The notes under the pieces: model-generated | Databases searched by the model: none | What the model saw: the letters and a program-made list of their open reading frames with translations, nothing else | What the model was told of the DNA's origin: nothing | Assembly (NCBI RefSeq): GCF_019511525.1 | Contig: NZ_JAEUAT010000024.1 | Location: forward strand, 33,015-97,014 | Origin: Rhizobium cauense | GTDB lineage: Bacteria; Pseudomonadota; Alphaproteobacteria; Rhizobiales; Rhizobiaceae | Direction of reading: 5' to 3' | Length of the DNA stretch: 64,000 bases | Made by a program: the position numbers and the translations under genes | In this document: positions 51,439 through 59,461 of the stretch, piece by piece | How positions within the stretch are numbered: the stretch's first letter is position 1 | Layout: the number at the start of each line of letters is the position of its first letter

Positions 51439-51840
51439 TCAGTCGTCTCGCTTGGAACCCATCAGATTTGCAGCAACGACGGCTGCGAGGACGCCTGCCG
51501 TTAACAAAGGCTGGGCGCGGATGAGGCCAATACCGACCGCAGCGAGGGATTCCAGCGCTTGTCTCCGTTCCTTGGCGCGGCGAGCTTCCTGGGCATTGAT
51601 CACCATCATGATCACCAGAACGACGATCGCGACCAGCAGTGCACCAGCAGCCAGGAACAGTGCCGCGCCAATCGGCCCGTAGATCCCCGAGAGCCATATC
51701 GCGCCGGCAACGACTGCAAGCGCGTAAGCGGTCAACAGGAGGATGACGGCGATCGCTATGAAAATTCCGTTGCGCTTGGTGCGCGCAACGGTACGGTGAA
51801 CACTCGTGCCTACCAGCATGCTGAGGATCGGTAAGAGCAT
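51439..51840 (-). CDS. Small membrane protein of the holin-like/YqjE-like type, stress-associated
   Basis: A 133-residue protein with two adjacent membrane segments (FIAIAVILLLTAYALAVVAG and ALFLAAGALLVAIVVLVIMM, about residues 28-85), a basic stretch (AQEARRAKERRQA) and a C-terminal hydrophobic segment. It resembles the 'phage holin family'/YqjE group that accompanies YqjD/ElaB-like proteins; nothing suggests a prophage. It starts 9 nt after the ElaB-like gene and probably shares its EcfG promoter. Function unknown, possibly envelope or ribosome-hibernation related. Confidence 0.7.
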   Translation of the reverse strand: MLLPILSMLVGTSVHRTVARTKRNGIFIAIAVILLLTAYALAVVAGAIWLSGIYGPIGAALFLAAGALLVAIVVLVIMMVINAQEARRAKERRQALESLAAVGIGLIRAQPLLTAGVLAAVVAANLMGSKRDD

Positions 51841-51849
51841 CTAGCCTCC

Positions 51850-52212
51850 TTAGCGACGGGCAAGCAGGGCTAGCACCAGCCCAAAGGCTGCAGCCGCTCC
51901 AATGGTCGCGACAGGATGCCTGCGGACAGTATTGCGAACTTCATTCGCGCCGCGAAGGTAGCCCTCCTGCAATTCGTGGATCAGATCGTCGCTGCGGGAG
52001 AGCAGTTCGTCGTATCCCGCCGCTGCCTGATAGCGTAGCCGATCGCCGGACTTGCGCGACTGCTTTCCGGCAATCTTCGTAAGTGCCGCAATCTCTTCAC
52101 GAAGAGACTCGATCTGCTCTTCTATCGTCGATTCGATGTTGTGGAGCGTGCCGCTGCCATTGCGTCGGCTGCGAATAGGGTGGAGGAGCGAAGAGGCCAC
52201 GATTTTCTCCAT
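51850..52212 (-). CDS. ElaB/YqjD-like membrane-anchored protein under EcfG control
   Basis: A 120-residue protein. A long charged amphipathic or coiled-coil region (IESTIEEQIESLREEIAALT, about residues 26-90) is followed by the DUF883-type tail NEVRNTVRRHPVATIGAAAA, then a C-terminal membrane anchor ending LLARR. In E. coli such proteins associate with ribosomes and the inner membrane in stationary phase. A perfect EcfG-type promoter about 100 bp upstream places it in the general stress regulon. Confidence 0.78.
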   Translation of the reverse strand: MEKIVASSLLHPIRSRRNGSGTLHNIESTIEEQIESLREEIAALTKIAGKQSRKSGDRLRYQAAAGYDELLSRSDDLIHELQEGYLRGANEVRNTVRRHPVATIGAAAAFGLVLALLARR

Positions 52213-52311
52213 TGGTAAGGCTGCGTTGAAGCTGCCTGGTTCAACACAGGGCCGTCACCGAAGTTCGCATGAAGATTGTCGCCCGGCAATGACCCACATC
52301 GTCAATTGCTT

Positions 52312-52336
52312 AACGCGGCCAACCGTCAAAGGTTCC
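52312..52336 (-). promoter_or_regulatory. EcfG-type promoter of the ElaB/holin-like pair
   Basis: On the minus strand GGAAC (52332-52336), 16 nt, CGTT (52312-52315), an exact consensus match. It lies just past the end of hmuV and about 100 bp before the ElaB-like start. Confidence 0.78.
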
Positions 52337-52352
52337 ACTACGCTGGATTGTG

Positions 52353-53144
52353 TCAGGTCTGGATCGCACTATGCGCAAGCACGAACGGCGTGCCGTCGAA
52401 AGGAACCTGATTGATCCGAAGAGCACAGCCGAAAACCGATTCCATCGTCTCATCGGTCATGACATCGCGGACGCTGCCGGCCGCGGCGACTTGACCGGAC
52501 TTCATGAGCACGATCTGGTCGGCAAAAAGGGCGGTCAGATTGAGGTCGTGCATCACAGCAATGACGCCGCCGCCTGCCTCGCAGAATTTTCGCGCCAGGG
52601 TCATGATCGTCAGCTGATGGCTGATGTCGAGGCTGGAAACCGGCTCGTCAAGCAGAAGCCAGCATGGGTTTCCGTCGACTATGGGCTCGGCGATCTGGCA
52701 GAGAACCCGCGCGAGCTGTACGCGTTGTTGCTCGCCGCCCGAAAGCTCCTGGTAGAAGCGTCCCTGAAAGCCGTCGAGGTCTACAGCGGTCAATGCCTTT
52801 GCGGCGACCTGGTCCGCCTTGTCCGGGTTGCGATTGAGGCCGGTGTTCAACCCCATTCGCACAATCTCGCGCACCGTGAACGGGAAAGAGATGGCGCTTG
52901 CCTGCGGCAGCACGCCACGCATGGTGGCCAACTGCCATGGCTGGAGCGTGCTGACATCCTGTCCGTTGAGGCGAATGGAGCCCGCATAGGGGAGTTCGCC
53001 GGAAACAGCCTTCATAGTGGTCGTCTTGCCGGATCCGTTTGGGCCGGCAATCGCCGTGAGCTGACCAGCCTGGGCCGCAAAGCCGACCTGGCTGACGATG
53101 GTCTTGCCCGAAAGGCGCACGGAAACGCCTGATACTTCGATCAT
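52353..53144 (-). CDS. hmuV: Haemin ABC transporter ATP-binding protein HmuV
   Basis: A 263-residue ATPase. It has Walker A GPNGSGKTT, signature LSGGEQQRVQLARVL, Walker B CWLLLDEPVSSLD and H-loop VIAVMHDLNLTALFADQ. The signature and MHDLNL are typical of FepC/HmuV siderophore-haem ATPases. It powers haem import with HmuU. I chose the ATG at 53144, 10 nt after hmuU; a TTG at 53165 would overlap hmuU. It is the last gene of the operon. Confidence 0.93.
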   Translation of the reverse strand: MIEVSGVSVRLSGKTIVSQVGFAAQAGQLTAIAGPNGSGKTTTMKAVSGELPYAGSIRLNGQDVSTLQPWQLATMRGVLPQASAISFPFTVREIVRMGLNTGLNRNPDKADQVAAKALTAVDLDGFQGRFYQELSGGEQQRVQLARVLCQIAEPIVDGNPCWLLLDEPVSSLDISHQLTIMTLARKFCEAGGGVIAVMHDLNLTALFADQIVLMKSGQVAAAGSVRDVMTDETMESVFGCALRINQVPFDGTPFVLAHSAIQT

Positions 53145-53154
53145 TGCTCGATAC

Positions 53155-54270
53155 TCAAAGGGCAAGGCGCGCGCGATGCCGCAACAAAATCCAAAGGAAG
53201 AACGGGCCGCCGACTGCGGCCGTTATGATGCCGATCGGCAATTCGGCCGGTGCGACAATCGTCCTGGCCAGGACATCCGCGAAAATCAGCAGTGAACCGC
53301 CGAGAAGCGCCGAAGCGGGCAACAGGAACCGGTGATCGGGGCCGATCGACATGCGAAGCACGTGCGGAACCACGATGCCGACGAAACCGATGCCTCCGCT
53401 GACGGCGACCGAAGCGCCGGTCGCGGCGGCGACGGTGACGATGGCGATATTCTTCAACCGTTGTACGGGGATGCCCATGTGAAAAGCAGTCGCTTCGCCG
53501 AGCGTGATGGCGTTCAGGCCTCGGGCCATGAACGGAATGGCAGCGAATGAGAGAAGAATGATTGGCGCGGCAGCGGCAATCTTCGCCCATGTCGCTCCGG
53601 CAAGCGACCCCATGCCCCAGAACGTGAGGTCGCGCAGCTGCTGATCATTGGCCATATAGATCAGCAGCCCGGTGAGCGCGCCGGCCAGCGAGCCGAGCGC
53701 GATGCCCGCTAGCAGCATCGTGGCCACCGATGTCTGACCGTTGCCGGTCGCTATCCGATAAAGCAGCCAGGTGCTGGCAAGGCCGCCGCCGAAAGCTGCG
53801 ATGGGCAGCGCGTAGATGCCAAGCAAAGTGTATAGCGGTGCGGCAAAGGTGCTGGCGAGCACGATGATGACCACTGCACCCAAGCTCGCCCCCGAGGAGA
53901 CGCCGACAAGTCCCGGATCCGCGAGCGGATTGCGGAACAATCCCTGCATGATGGCGCCCGAGACGGCAAGCGAACCGCCGACGAGGAAGCCGAGGATCGC
54001 ACGCGGCATACGGATATCGAAGATGATGATCCGGTCGCGTGCGTTCAGCGCCTCATCCGAGCCGGCCATGTTGGCGATGACATCGAGGAACGAGGCATTC
54101 GAAGCACCCGTGGTGACTGAAAACAGCAGCGACAGGACGGAGCCGACCGCAAGTAGAAGGATCGCCAACAGGGCGAGGCGACTACGATCGCCCGTCCTGT
54201 GGAGTTCCCGGAGACCTGTCAGCGAGAACATGCCGCGCTCCTGCCCCGTCGCGTCCTGCAGAGCCATCAT
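53155..54270 (-). CDS. hmuU: Haemin ABC transporter permease HmuU
   Basis: A 371-residue FecCD/BtuC-type permease with about ten hydrophobic segments. Diagnostic stretches are RMPRAILGFLVGGSLAVSGA, MQGLFRNPLADPGLVGVSSG and GFVGIVVPHVLRMSIGPDHR. It imports haem delivered by HmuT. The first ATG overlaps the hmuT stop by one base; a second ATG follows directly. It starts with an unusually polar 35-residue N-terminus before the first membrane helix. Confidence 0.94.
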   Translation of the reverse strand: MMALQDATGQERGMFSLTGLRELHRTGDRSRLALLAILLLAVGSVLSLLFSVTTGASNASFLDVIANMAGSDEALNARDRIIIFDIRMPRAILGFLVGGSLAVSGAIMQGLFRNPLADPGLVGVSSGASLGAVVIIVLASTFAAPLYTLLGIYALPIAAFGGGLASTWLLYRIATGNGQTSVATMLLAGIALGSLAGALTGLLIYMANDQQLRDLTFWGMGSLAGATWAKIAAAAPIILLSFAAIPFMARGLNAITLGEATAFHMGIPVQRLKNIAIVTVAAATGASVAVSGGIGFVGIVVPHVLRMSIGPDHRFLLPASALLGGSLLIFADVLARTIVAPAELPIGIITAAVGGPFFLWILLRHRARLAL

Positions 54271-55160
54271 CAGCTCCCGTAGATCGCCGCATTCAGTTCA
54301 CGCACGGCGCTGGCCGTGCGGGGACCGAAACCCAGCAGATGCAGGCCATCCATACGGATAATCGCCTTGTTCTGCGCTGCCGGCGTCAAGGCCAGTGCGG
54401 GCTGCTTCAGAAGGTCTTCATTCTTGGTCGCCGAGCCGTCGCCACGGTTCATCATCAAAATGACGTCGGGCTTGGCTTCAATGATCGCTTCGTCGGTCAG
54501 CGGTTTGTAGCCCGGGAAATTGCCCACGGCATTGACGGATCCCGACAGCTTGATGATACCGTCGGCAGCCGTGCCGGTTCCCGAGGCCATGATCTTGCCG
54601 CCCTGCGTGCTAAGGATGAAAAGGATGCGCTTGCGCTCACCCTCGGGGCGCTTCTGGGCGTCTGCAATCGCCGCGTCGAGGTCCGCGCTGACCTTTTCCT
54701 CCAAAGCCTTTGCCTTGTCGGGCTGACCGAGGAGTTCACCGACGCGGTCGATCTTCGCGAGAATGCCCTCACGGGTATAGGCGTTCGGCACGGTCTCAAA
54801 GGGCACGCTTGCCCCCTTCAGCACGTTCAGGGCTTCGGGCGGTCCCGATCCCTCGATCGCGATGATGGCGGTGGGGTTCATCGCAAGGATGCCCTCCGGC
54901 GACAATGCCCGCATGTAGCCGACATCCGGGAGTTTCGTTGCCGCTTCCGGGTACAGGCTTGTCGTGTCGCGGGCGATCAGCTTGTCCTGCTCACCAAGCG
55001 CATAGATGATCTCGGTGACATCGCCGCCAACCGACACGAGGCGGGCCGTATCCAGTTTTTCTGCGGCCAGCGCAAATGGTGCGGGAGCCAGCGAGAGGGC
55101 GATGGCCGCCGCCGACAATGTCATTGCCCAGCGCCGCTTGTGGCGCGCTTCCTTACGCAT
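54270..55160 (-). CDS. hmuT: Haemin periplasmic binding protein HmuT
   Basis: A 296-residue type-III (BtuF-like) binding protein. The signal peptide (MTLSAAAIALSLAPAPFALA) follows a basic N-terminus, and the mature protein opens with LVSVGGDVTEIIYALGEQDK, typical of HmuT/ShuT. DVGYMRALSPEGILAMNPTA and NAYTREGILAKIDRVGELLG are further family features. I chose the ATG at 55160 because AAGGGG lies six bases upstream; 55166 is also an ATG. It is 14 nt after hmuS. Confidence 0.92.
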   Translation of the reverse strand: MRKEARHKRRWAMTLSAAAIALSLAPAPFALAAEKLDTARLVSVGGDVTEIIYALGEQDKLIARDTTSLYPEAATKLPDVGYMRALSPEGILAMNPTAIIAIEGSGPPEALNVLKGASVPFETVPNAYTREGILAKIDRVGELLGQPDKAKALEEKVSADLDAAIADAQKRPEGERKRILFILSTQGGKIMASGTGTAADGIIKLSGSVNAVGNFPGYKPLTDEAIIEAKPDVILMMNRGDGSATKNEDLLKQPALALTPAAQNKAIIRMDGLHLLGFGPRTASAVRELNAAIYGS

Positions 55161-55174
55161 CGTCATCCCCTTGC

Positions 55175-56227
55175 TCAAGCCGCGACGCTTGTTCCTGCAC
55201 GCGGCAGGTTTTCCATGATCGAACGCCAATCGGTGCGCTCGTCGGTGCCTTCCTTACGCTTGCCGAAGAACTGGATGATCATTTCGCCCTCGGCATTGTA
55301 GGCCTCCAGCGACGTTACATGGCCGTCCTTGGTCGGCTTGCGCACGGCCCATGTCTCGGCAATGTGGTCTTGCCGCAGGTGCAGATGGAAGGTCGGATCG
55401 AGGACGTTGATCCACGGACCCATCGGCTGCACGTTGAAGATCGGTCCGGAATGGATCTGCACGATGCCGTTGTTGGCCACGAAGCACATGATCGGCAGGC
55501 CCGCCTTTACCGAAGCATGCATCATCTCTGCCGTCGCCGTATTGTCGAGCTGCCACGCATAGTCGTCGCCGACGGTGCGCACGGCGGCCTGACGGCCGAT
55601 CTTCAGCTTGCGCAGCATGCCAAAAAACTCATGCGTATCGGTGAGCTTGCTCCAGTGCTCGCGCAATTCGTCACGCGTAACCTCGCCGCTTTCATCCGCG
55701 GATGAAGACGCCGGATCGGCAACGAACTCCTGCGACTGATCCTCGAGCTTCAGATCGCGGACGATGGCGTGATAGGCTTCGACATTCGAGTCCGGGCGAA
55801 GATGCACCTTGTGAACCGCGTTTCCGGCCTTGTCGAAATACTGCAGGCTGAGACGCTCTTGGTCGCCATCCTTTTTGGAAACGGCAAAGGCATGCGCCCA
55901 GCGATTGGGGAAAATGCGCAAATCGATGTTTTCGCCAAGCACGATAGAAGCATGCGGTCCCGCAGTGATGTTCTCGTAGACGCCGATCTTCTCGTGAACG
56001 GCGCTTTCGTTGCGGGAAAGGGCCATGACCTCGCCGAGTTCGGCGACCCGCTCCAGAAGCTTCAGGGCGCTGCCATCGATACGGGTTGCGCTGATGCCGA
56101 CTTCGGCCGCTACGAGCGCTGCCTCAGAAATCTTGAGCTGAGCTGCGATATCGCGCTCGCGCATCTTCGGATTTTCTGCGCGGAATGCGCGAATGTCGGC
56201 CGGAGCCGGTTTTGTCGTTTCAGTCAT
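55175..56227 (-). CDS. hmuS: Haemin-degrading/transfer factor HmuS
   Basis: A 350-residue HemS/ChuS-family cytoplasmic protein with two homologous halves. The haem-pocket regions include NITAGPHASIVLGENIDLRI with FPNRWAHAFAV, and in the second half VQPMGPWINVLDPTFHLHLR. The family accepts imported haem and either degrades it or traffics it. It is the second gene of the hmu operon, 9 nt after hemP. Confidence 0.94.
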   Translation of the reverse strand: MTETTKPAPADIRAFRAENPKMRERDIAAQLKISEAALVAAEVGISATRIDGSALKLLERVAELGEVMALSRNESAVHEKIGVYENITAGPHASIVLGENIDLRIFPNRWAHAFAVSKKDGDQERLSLQYFDKAGNAVHKVHLRPDSNVEAYHAIVRDLKLEDQSQEFVADPASSSADESGEVTRDELREHWSKLTDTHEFFGMLRKLKIGRQAAVRTVGDDYAWQLDNTATAEMMHASVKAGLPIMCFVANNGIVQIHSGPIFNVQPMGPWINVLDPTFHLHLRQDHIAETWAVRKPTKDGHVTSLEAYNAEGEMIIQFFGKRKEGTDERTDWRSIMENLPRAGTSVAA

Positions 56228-56236
56228 GTCCTAGCC

Positions 56237-56416
56237 CTACTTATTGAGAATGAGTTTGCCCTGACGGGTGATTTTCATGCGGTAGACCACGCCGTCGTGA
56301 CGGATCATGATTTCGGTCGCTCCGCGAAAAATGTCTGCACTTTCCAGAACGCGCATCTCTGCCGTTGGTTCGCGCTGCAGCGACGCATGGCTTAAGGTAT
56401 TTGGCTTCTCAACCAT
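56237..56416 (-). CDS. hemP: Haemin uptake protein/regulator HemP (HmuP)
   Basis: A 59-residue HemP. The conserved core is MRVLESADIFRGATEIMIRH followed by DGVVYRMKITRQGKLILNK. In rhizobia HmuP is a co-activator of haem-uptake gene expression. The ATG at 56416 is preferred (56419 also possible); a much longer reading from 56500 crosses the promoter. It is first in hmuPSTUV, 66 bp from the IRO box. Confidence 0.93.
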   Translation of the reverse strand: MVEKPNTLSHASLQREPTAEMRVLESADIFRGATEIMIRHDGVVYRMKITRQGKLILNK

Positions 56417-56481
56417 CATCTTCGGTTGGTTTTTTCCACTCGTTCCGCAGCGTCCAGGCGCCCCGAAAACCATAATTATCT

Positions 56482-56496
56482 TGACTCTCATAGTCA
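56482..56496. promoter_or_regulatory. RirA-type iron-responsive (IRO) box
   Basis: TGACTCTCATAGTCA fits TGA-N9-TCA, the IRO motif recognised by the Rhizobiales iron regulator RirA. It lies in the 144-bp divergent region between hemP and the periplasmic-protein/tonB side, so it may control both. Confidence 0.7.
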
Positions 56497-56560
56497 TCAT
56501 TTTTTAATGACGCAATAGCGGAGTTTGTTCGTCAAGTTTTAGAGTCTACTGATGGAAGGA

Positions 56561-57004
56561 ATGGCAGTGAGCAAGGTTGCAGCGCTCTTGGTGAGCGGTC
56601 TGATCGTGGTTGCAGGCGCGTCGCAGGTTTTTGCTCAGGATGCGGCGGCAGCGTCACCGGCGAAGGGCCTTGAAGTGGAGCTGAACGGTCTTGCGCCATC
56701 GCAAAAGGGCTGCATGATGACCTTTGTCGCGCTCAACAACCTTACCGCGCCGATCAACAAGATTTCCTTCGAGCTTGCGTTCTTCAACGACAAGAATGCG
56801 GTCGACCGGGTGACAGTCCTGGACTTTCGCGATCTGCCGGCAGGCAAGAAGCGTGTGCGCCAGTTCGACATGCCGAACGTCAAGTGCGAGAGCGTGACGC
56901 GTTTGCTCATCAACGATGCACCGGTCTGCGACGGACCGGCTGCTGGCGAGTGCATGAAGGGTCTTGTGACCCGCTCCCAGGTTTCGATTCCCTTCGAGGG
57001 TTGA
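56561..57004 (+). CDS. Secreted protein of unknown function upstream of tonB
   Basis: A roughly 147-residue protein. Signal peptide KVAALLVSGLIVVAGASQVF is cleaved near AQDAA. The mature part has four cysteines (GCMMTF, VKCESV, PVCDG, GECMKG) and reads as a beta-rich domain (INKISFELAFFNDKNAVDRV). I recognise the pattern as a conserved Rhizobiales gene adjacent to haem/TonB loci but know no function. GGAAGGA lies directly before the ATG at 56561, so a GTG at 56567 may be the true start. It is divergent from hemP and probably iron-regulated. Confidence 0.75.
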   Translation: MAVSKVAALLVSGLIVVAGASQVFAQDAAAASPAKGLEVELNGLAPSQKGCMMTFVALNNLTAPINKISFELAFFNDKNAVDRVTVLDFRDLPAGKKRVRQFDMPNVKCESVTRLLINDAPVCDGPAAGECMKGLVTRSQVSIPFEG

Positions 57005-57008
57005 TTGG

Positions 57009-57035
57009 TTCGCCGGCATGACGCCGGCGAATTTC
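57009..57035 (+). terminator. Terminator between the secreted-protein gene and tonB
   Basis: TTCGCCGGC / GCCGGCGAA is a perfect 9-bp stem with a 5-nt loop, followed by TTTCTGTT. It starts 4 nt after the stop and lies 25 nt before the tonB ATG, so tonB may have its own promoter or rely on read-through. Confidence 0.7.
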
Positions 57036-57060
57036 TGTTAGCGGTCCGAGGCAGGCGTAA

Positions 57061-58353
57061 ATGGCAGTTTCAGCAAAATCCAAATCGAGAGTCATTCTCG
57101 TTGAGGAACCGGTCGCTGAGGGCGGAATGAACGACAACAGCCCAGGGATGCACCCAGGCCACGAATTGTCCGACCTTCGCAATGTGCCGCGCCAGCCCGC
57201 TGCCGAGGCTTCTATCCACTACGCCCGCCTGGCATTGATAGAGTCCTTCCCACAGGATCCGCAGAGCGCGAGCAGGACCGTTACTGCCGCGCCGTCGATG
57301 GATGCGAGCGTCGAAAAGGACGGGAGCGCAAAACCGCGCCAACGCAATGTGGTGATGGCGTGCCTTAGTTCCTTTGGCTTTCACGCACTAATCGCCGTTC
57401 TGCTTGTTTTCCTGGTGGTTCCGCCGCCGGATATGGCTGTCGAAGAGGCCGGCGAAGTGGTGAGCGTCATCATCCTCGGTGATTCCGATGCGGACCAAGC
57501 AGCAGCTGGCGAGGAGGCTGAGGAGCCGCAACCCGAGCAGATCGTGGCCGAAACCGTGCAGGCGCAAACAGTGCAGCCGACGACAACGACGCCGATCGAG
57601 ACGGAGCCCACGGAAGTGATGCCTGTCGCGCCCGCTCAGGAAGTAACCCGCGTTTCCCCGGAGAATGTGACAGCCGCCGAACCTGAGGTCCTGACCTCGA
57701 TGTCACCTGCGGAAACATCCGTCGTTCAGCCGATGGCAATGGAAGTGCCTCCGGTAAGCGCTACGGAAATACCTCCTGTTGCCCACGCCGCACCTGCGGA
57801 GGTGCAGCCCGTTGAGCCCGTGGAGACGGCAGCGCTCGCTCCGGAACCTGACAAGCCGACGCCCGAGCCTAAGCCAAAGGTCGAAAAGCCCGTCAAGAAG
57901 CCGGTTGAAAAGAAGGAGCCGCCGAAGAAGGCCAAGCAGAGTGCTGGTTCCGGCGGTGAAAACAAGCAGGATTCGAAGAAGGGCTCCGTGGACGGAACCG
58001 AGACGGCAACGTCCGGCCAGAACTCGCGAGGCGTCGGCAGCAGTGGCGGTGCGGGGAGCGCAGCCGTCGCTAACTATCCCGGCAAGGTCCAGTCGCGTAT
58101 CAAGCGCGCCATCAAGGTGCCGTCGGAATACAAGCGCATGAGCGATACGATGAGTGTGCGCGTCCGCCTTACAATCGGGGCCAGTGGCGACCTGAACGGT
58201 CTGTCCGTTGTGCGAAGCTCAGGAATTTCCGCGCTGGATCAAGTCGTTGTCGAGGGTGTTCGCCGGGCGGCGCCATTTCCTCCGCTTCCCGCCGAATGGG
58301 GTAAGCCAGTCTGGTCGTTCACCCAGGATCTTCAGGTGACAGGCCGTAGATAA
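57061..58353 (+). CDS. tonB: Energy transducer TonB
   Basis: A 430-residue TonB. A cytoplasmic extension of about 95 residues precedes the single membrane helix (CLSSFGFHALIAVLLVFLVV), which contains the S-x3-H motif that couples to ExbBD. A long Pro/Glu/Lys-rich periplasmic linker (residues about 155-300, for example KPTPEPKPKVEKPVKKPVEK) leads to the C-terminal domain (YPGKVQSRIKRAIKVPSEYK; VRVRLTIGASGDLNGLSVVR). It energises outer-membrane haem/siderophore receptors. The N-terminal extension is longer than in enteric TonB; an internal ATG at 57127 would shorten it. Confidence 0.9.
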   Translation: MAVSAKSKSRVILVEEPVAEGGMNDNSPGMHPGHELSDLRNVPRQPAAEASIHYARLALIESFPQDPQSASRTVTAAPSMDASVEKDGSAKPRQRNVVMACLSSFGFHALIAVLLVFLVVPPPDMAVEEAGEVVSVIILGDSDADQAAAGEEAEEPQPEQIVAETVQAQTVQPTTTTPIETEPTEVMPVAPAQEVTRVSPENVTAAEPEVLTSMSPAETSVVQPMAMEVPPVSATEIPPVAHAAPAEVQPVEPVETAALAPEPDKPTPEPKPKVEKPVKKPVEKKEPPKKAKQSAGSGGENKQDSKKGSVDGTETATSGQNSRGVGSSGGAGSAAVANYPGKVQSRIKRAIKVPSEYKRMSDTMSVRVRLTIGASGDLNGLSVVRSSGISALDQVVVEGVRRAAPFPPLPAEWGKPVWSFTQDLQVTGRR

Positions 58354-58462
58354 AATATGACTGTTATCATCAACTTTATACTTTACTCTAAAAATCAAGT
58401 TTAATAAGGTCCCCCGGCACACGCAGGAATCGTGTGACGATCAACGAGCGAACGGGTGGGCA

Positions 58463-58870
58463 ATGGCTCGAAAGACGAAGAAGGGTTCTAACCGCGAGAT
58501 CCGCGTAAGCGCTGGGATCGAGACGGTTCAGGAAACGTCCGGACGGTCCAAACTTGATGGACGCAGTTTCCTGTATGTCGGCGGCCGGGACTGCCAGGTG
58601 GCGCATCTTCGCCAGATTGCCAGCAACTTCGGAGCGGAACTGATCCATCATGACGGCGGTTTGCGCGAGGCGGTCTCTCGCATCGATACCGTGCTGCCTT
58701 CGGTCGACTGCGTCTTTTGCCCGATCGACTGTATCAGCCACGATGCCTGCCTGCGGGTGAAGACCGGCTGCAAGAAATTCGGCAAGGCTTTCATCCCCCT
58801 TCGAAACGGCAGCAAGTCCAGCCTGGAACGCGCGCTGCAGACAATGAACGAACGAGACAATTCCCGATGA
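58463..58870 (+). CDS. DUF2325 domain protein
   Basis: A 135-residue protein. After a basic N-terminal tail, the DUF2325 core reads SFLYVGGRDCQVAHLRQIAS, then FGAELIHHDGGLREAVSRID, LPSVDCVFCPIDCISHDACL and KTGCKKFGKAFIPLRNGSKS. Five cysteines and several His suggest metal or haem binding, but this is not established. It forms a compact group with the next two genes and follows tonB, so a role in haem or iron handling is plausible. Confidence 0.82.
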   Translation: MARKTKKGSNREIRVSAGIETVQETSGRSKLDGRSFLYVGGRDCQVAHLRQIASNFGAELIHHDGGLREAVSRIDTVLPSVDCVFCPIDCISHDACLRVKTGCKKFGKAFIPLRNGSKSSLERALQTMNERDNSR

Positions 58871-59136
58871 ATGAAGAACGCCCTGACGGGGTCATGATGA
58901 TCGGCCTGCACAAGCTCGCCGCACAAAGAGGTGACGGCCTTGTGCCGGAGCTGTACGATCTGCTGGTCCGGAATGCTGAGCGGCGCCGAGACTATCCCAA
59001 CGTATCGGAGTTTCCCCTTTGGGAGGCGCGGATGCCTGGCCAGAATCCCGAGAAGCCACTTGGACTGGAAGCCGCGAACGGCAATAATGTCGTTGCTTTC
59101 GCGCCAGCGCGCGCCGGCGGGAAGAACAAAGCGTAG
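58867..59136 (+). CDS. Unknown 89-residue protein of the haem-utilisation cluster
   Basis: The protein begins MNEERPDGVMMIGLHKLAAQ and has an alpha-helical N-terminal half (VPELYDLLVRNAERRRDYPN) and a low-complexity tail. I do not recognise a family. The ATG overlaps the DUF2325 stop (ATGA) and the stop is 10 nt before the haem monooxygenase gene, so the three are translationally linked. Confidence 0.7.
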   Translation: MNEERPDGVMMIGLHKLAAQRGDGLVPELYDLLVRNAERRRDYPNVSEFPLWEARMPGQNPEKPLGLEAANGNNVVAFAPARAGGKNKA

Positions 59137-59146
59137 GGATCATTTC

Positions 59147-59461
59147 ATGTATATTGCGATGAATCGTTTCAAGGTCGCGGTTGGATCCGAGGGAGACTTC
59201 GAGGACGTCTGGCGCAATCGCGATTCCAGCCTCTCGCAGGTTCCCGGTTTCGTCGAGTTCCGCCTGCTGCGGGGCAAGACGAATACGGAAGAGGACTACA
59301 CGCTGTTTTCCTCGCACACGCTCTGGAAGAGCGAGGACGATTTCGTGAACTGGACGAAGTCGGAAAACTTTCGCGCCGCGCACCGGAGTGCCGGTGAGCG
59401 CAAGGCCATGTACAAGGGGCCTCCTGTGTTCGAAGGCTTCAATGTGGTGGCCGGCATCTGA
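59147..59461 (+). CDS. IsdG/HmuQ-family haem-degrading monooxygenase
   Basis: A 104-residue ferredoxin-like alpha+beta barrel protein. It has the IsdG catalytic triad arrangement: Asn in MYIAMNRFKV, Trp and His in FVNWTKSENFRAAHRSAGER. RNRDSSLSQVPGFVEFRLLR is also typical. In Bradyrhizobium, HmuQ/HmuD of this family cleave haem to biliverdin and release iron. GTAGGGATC precedes the ATG. It likely degrades haem imported by HmuTUV. Confidence 0.87.
   Translation: MYIAMNRFKVAVGSEGDFEDVWRNRDSSLSQVPGFVEFRLLRGKTNTEEDYTLFSSHTLWKSEDDFVNWTKSENFRAAHRSAGERKAMYKGPPVFEGFNVVAGI

Noticed and set aside
51439..51840. Prophage signal from the 'holin-like' protein
   Set aside because: No other phage gene is nearby; the partner is ElaB/YqjD-like and the pair has an EcfG promoter, so it is a cellular stress gene.
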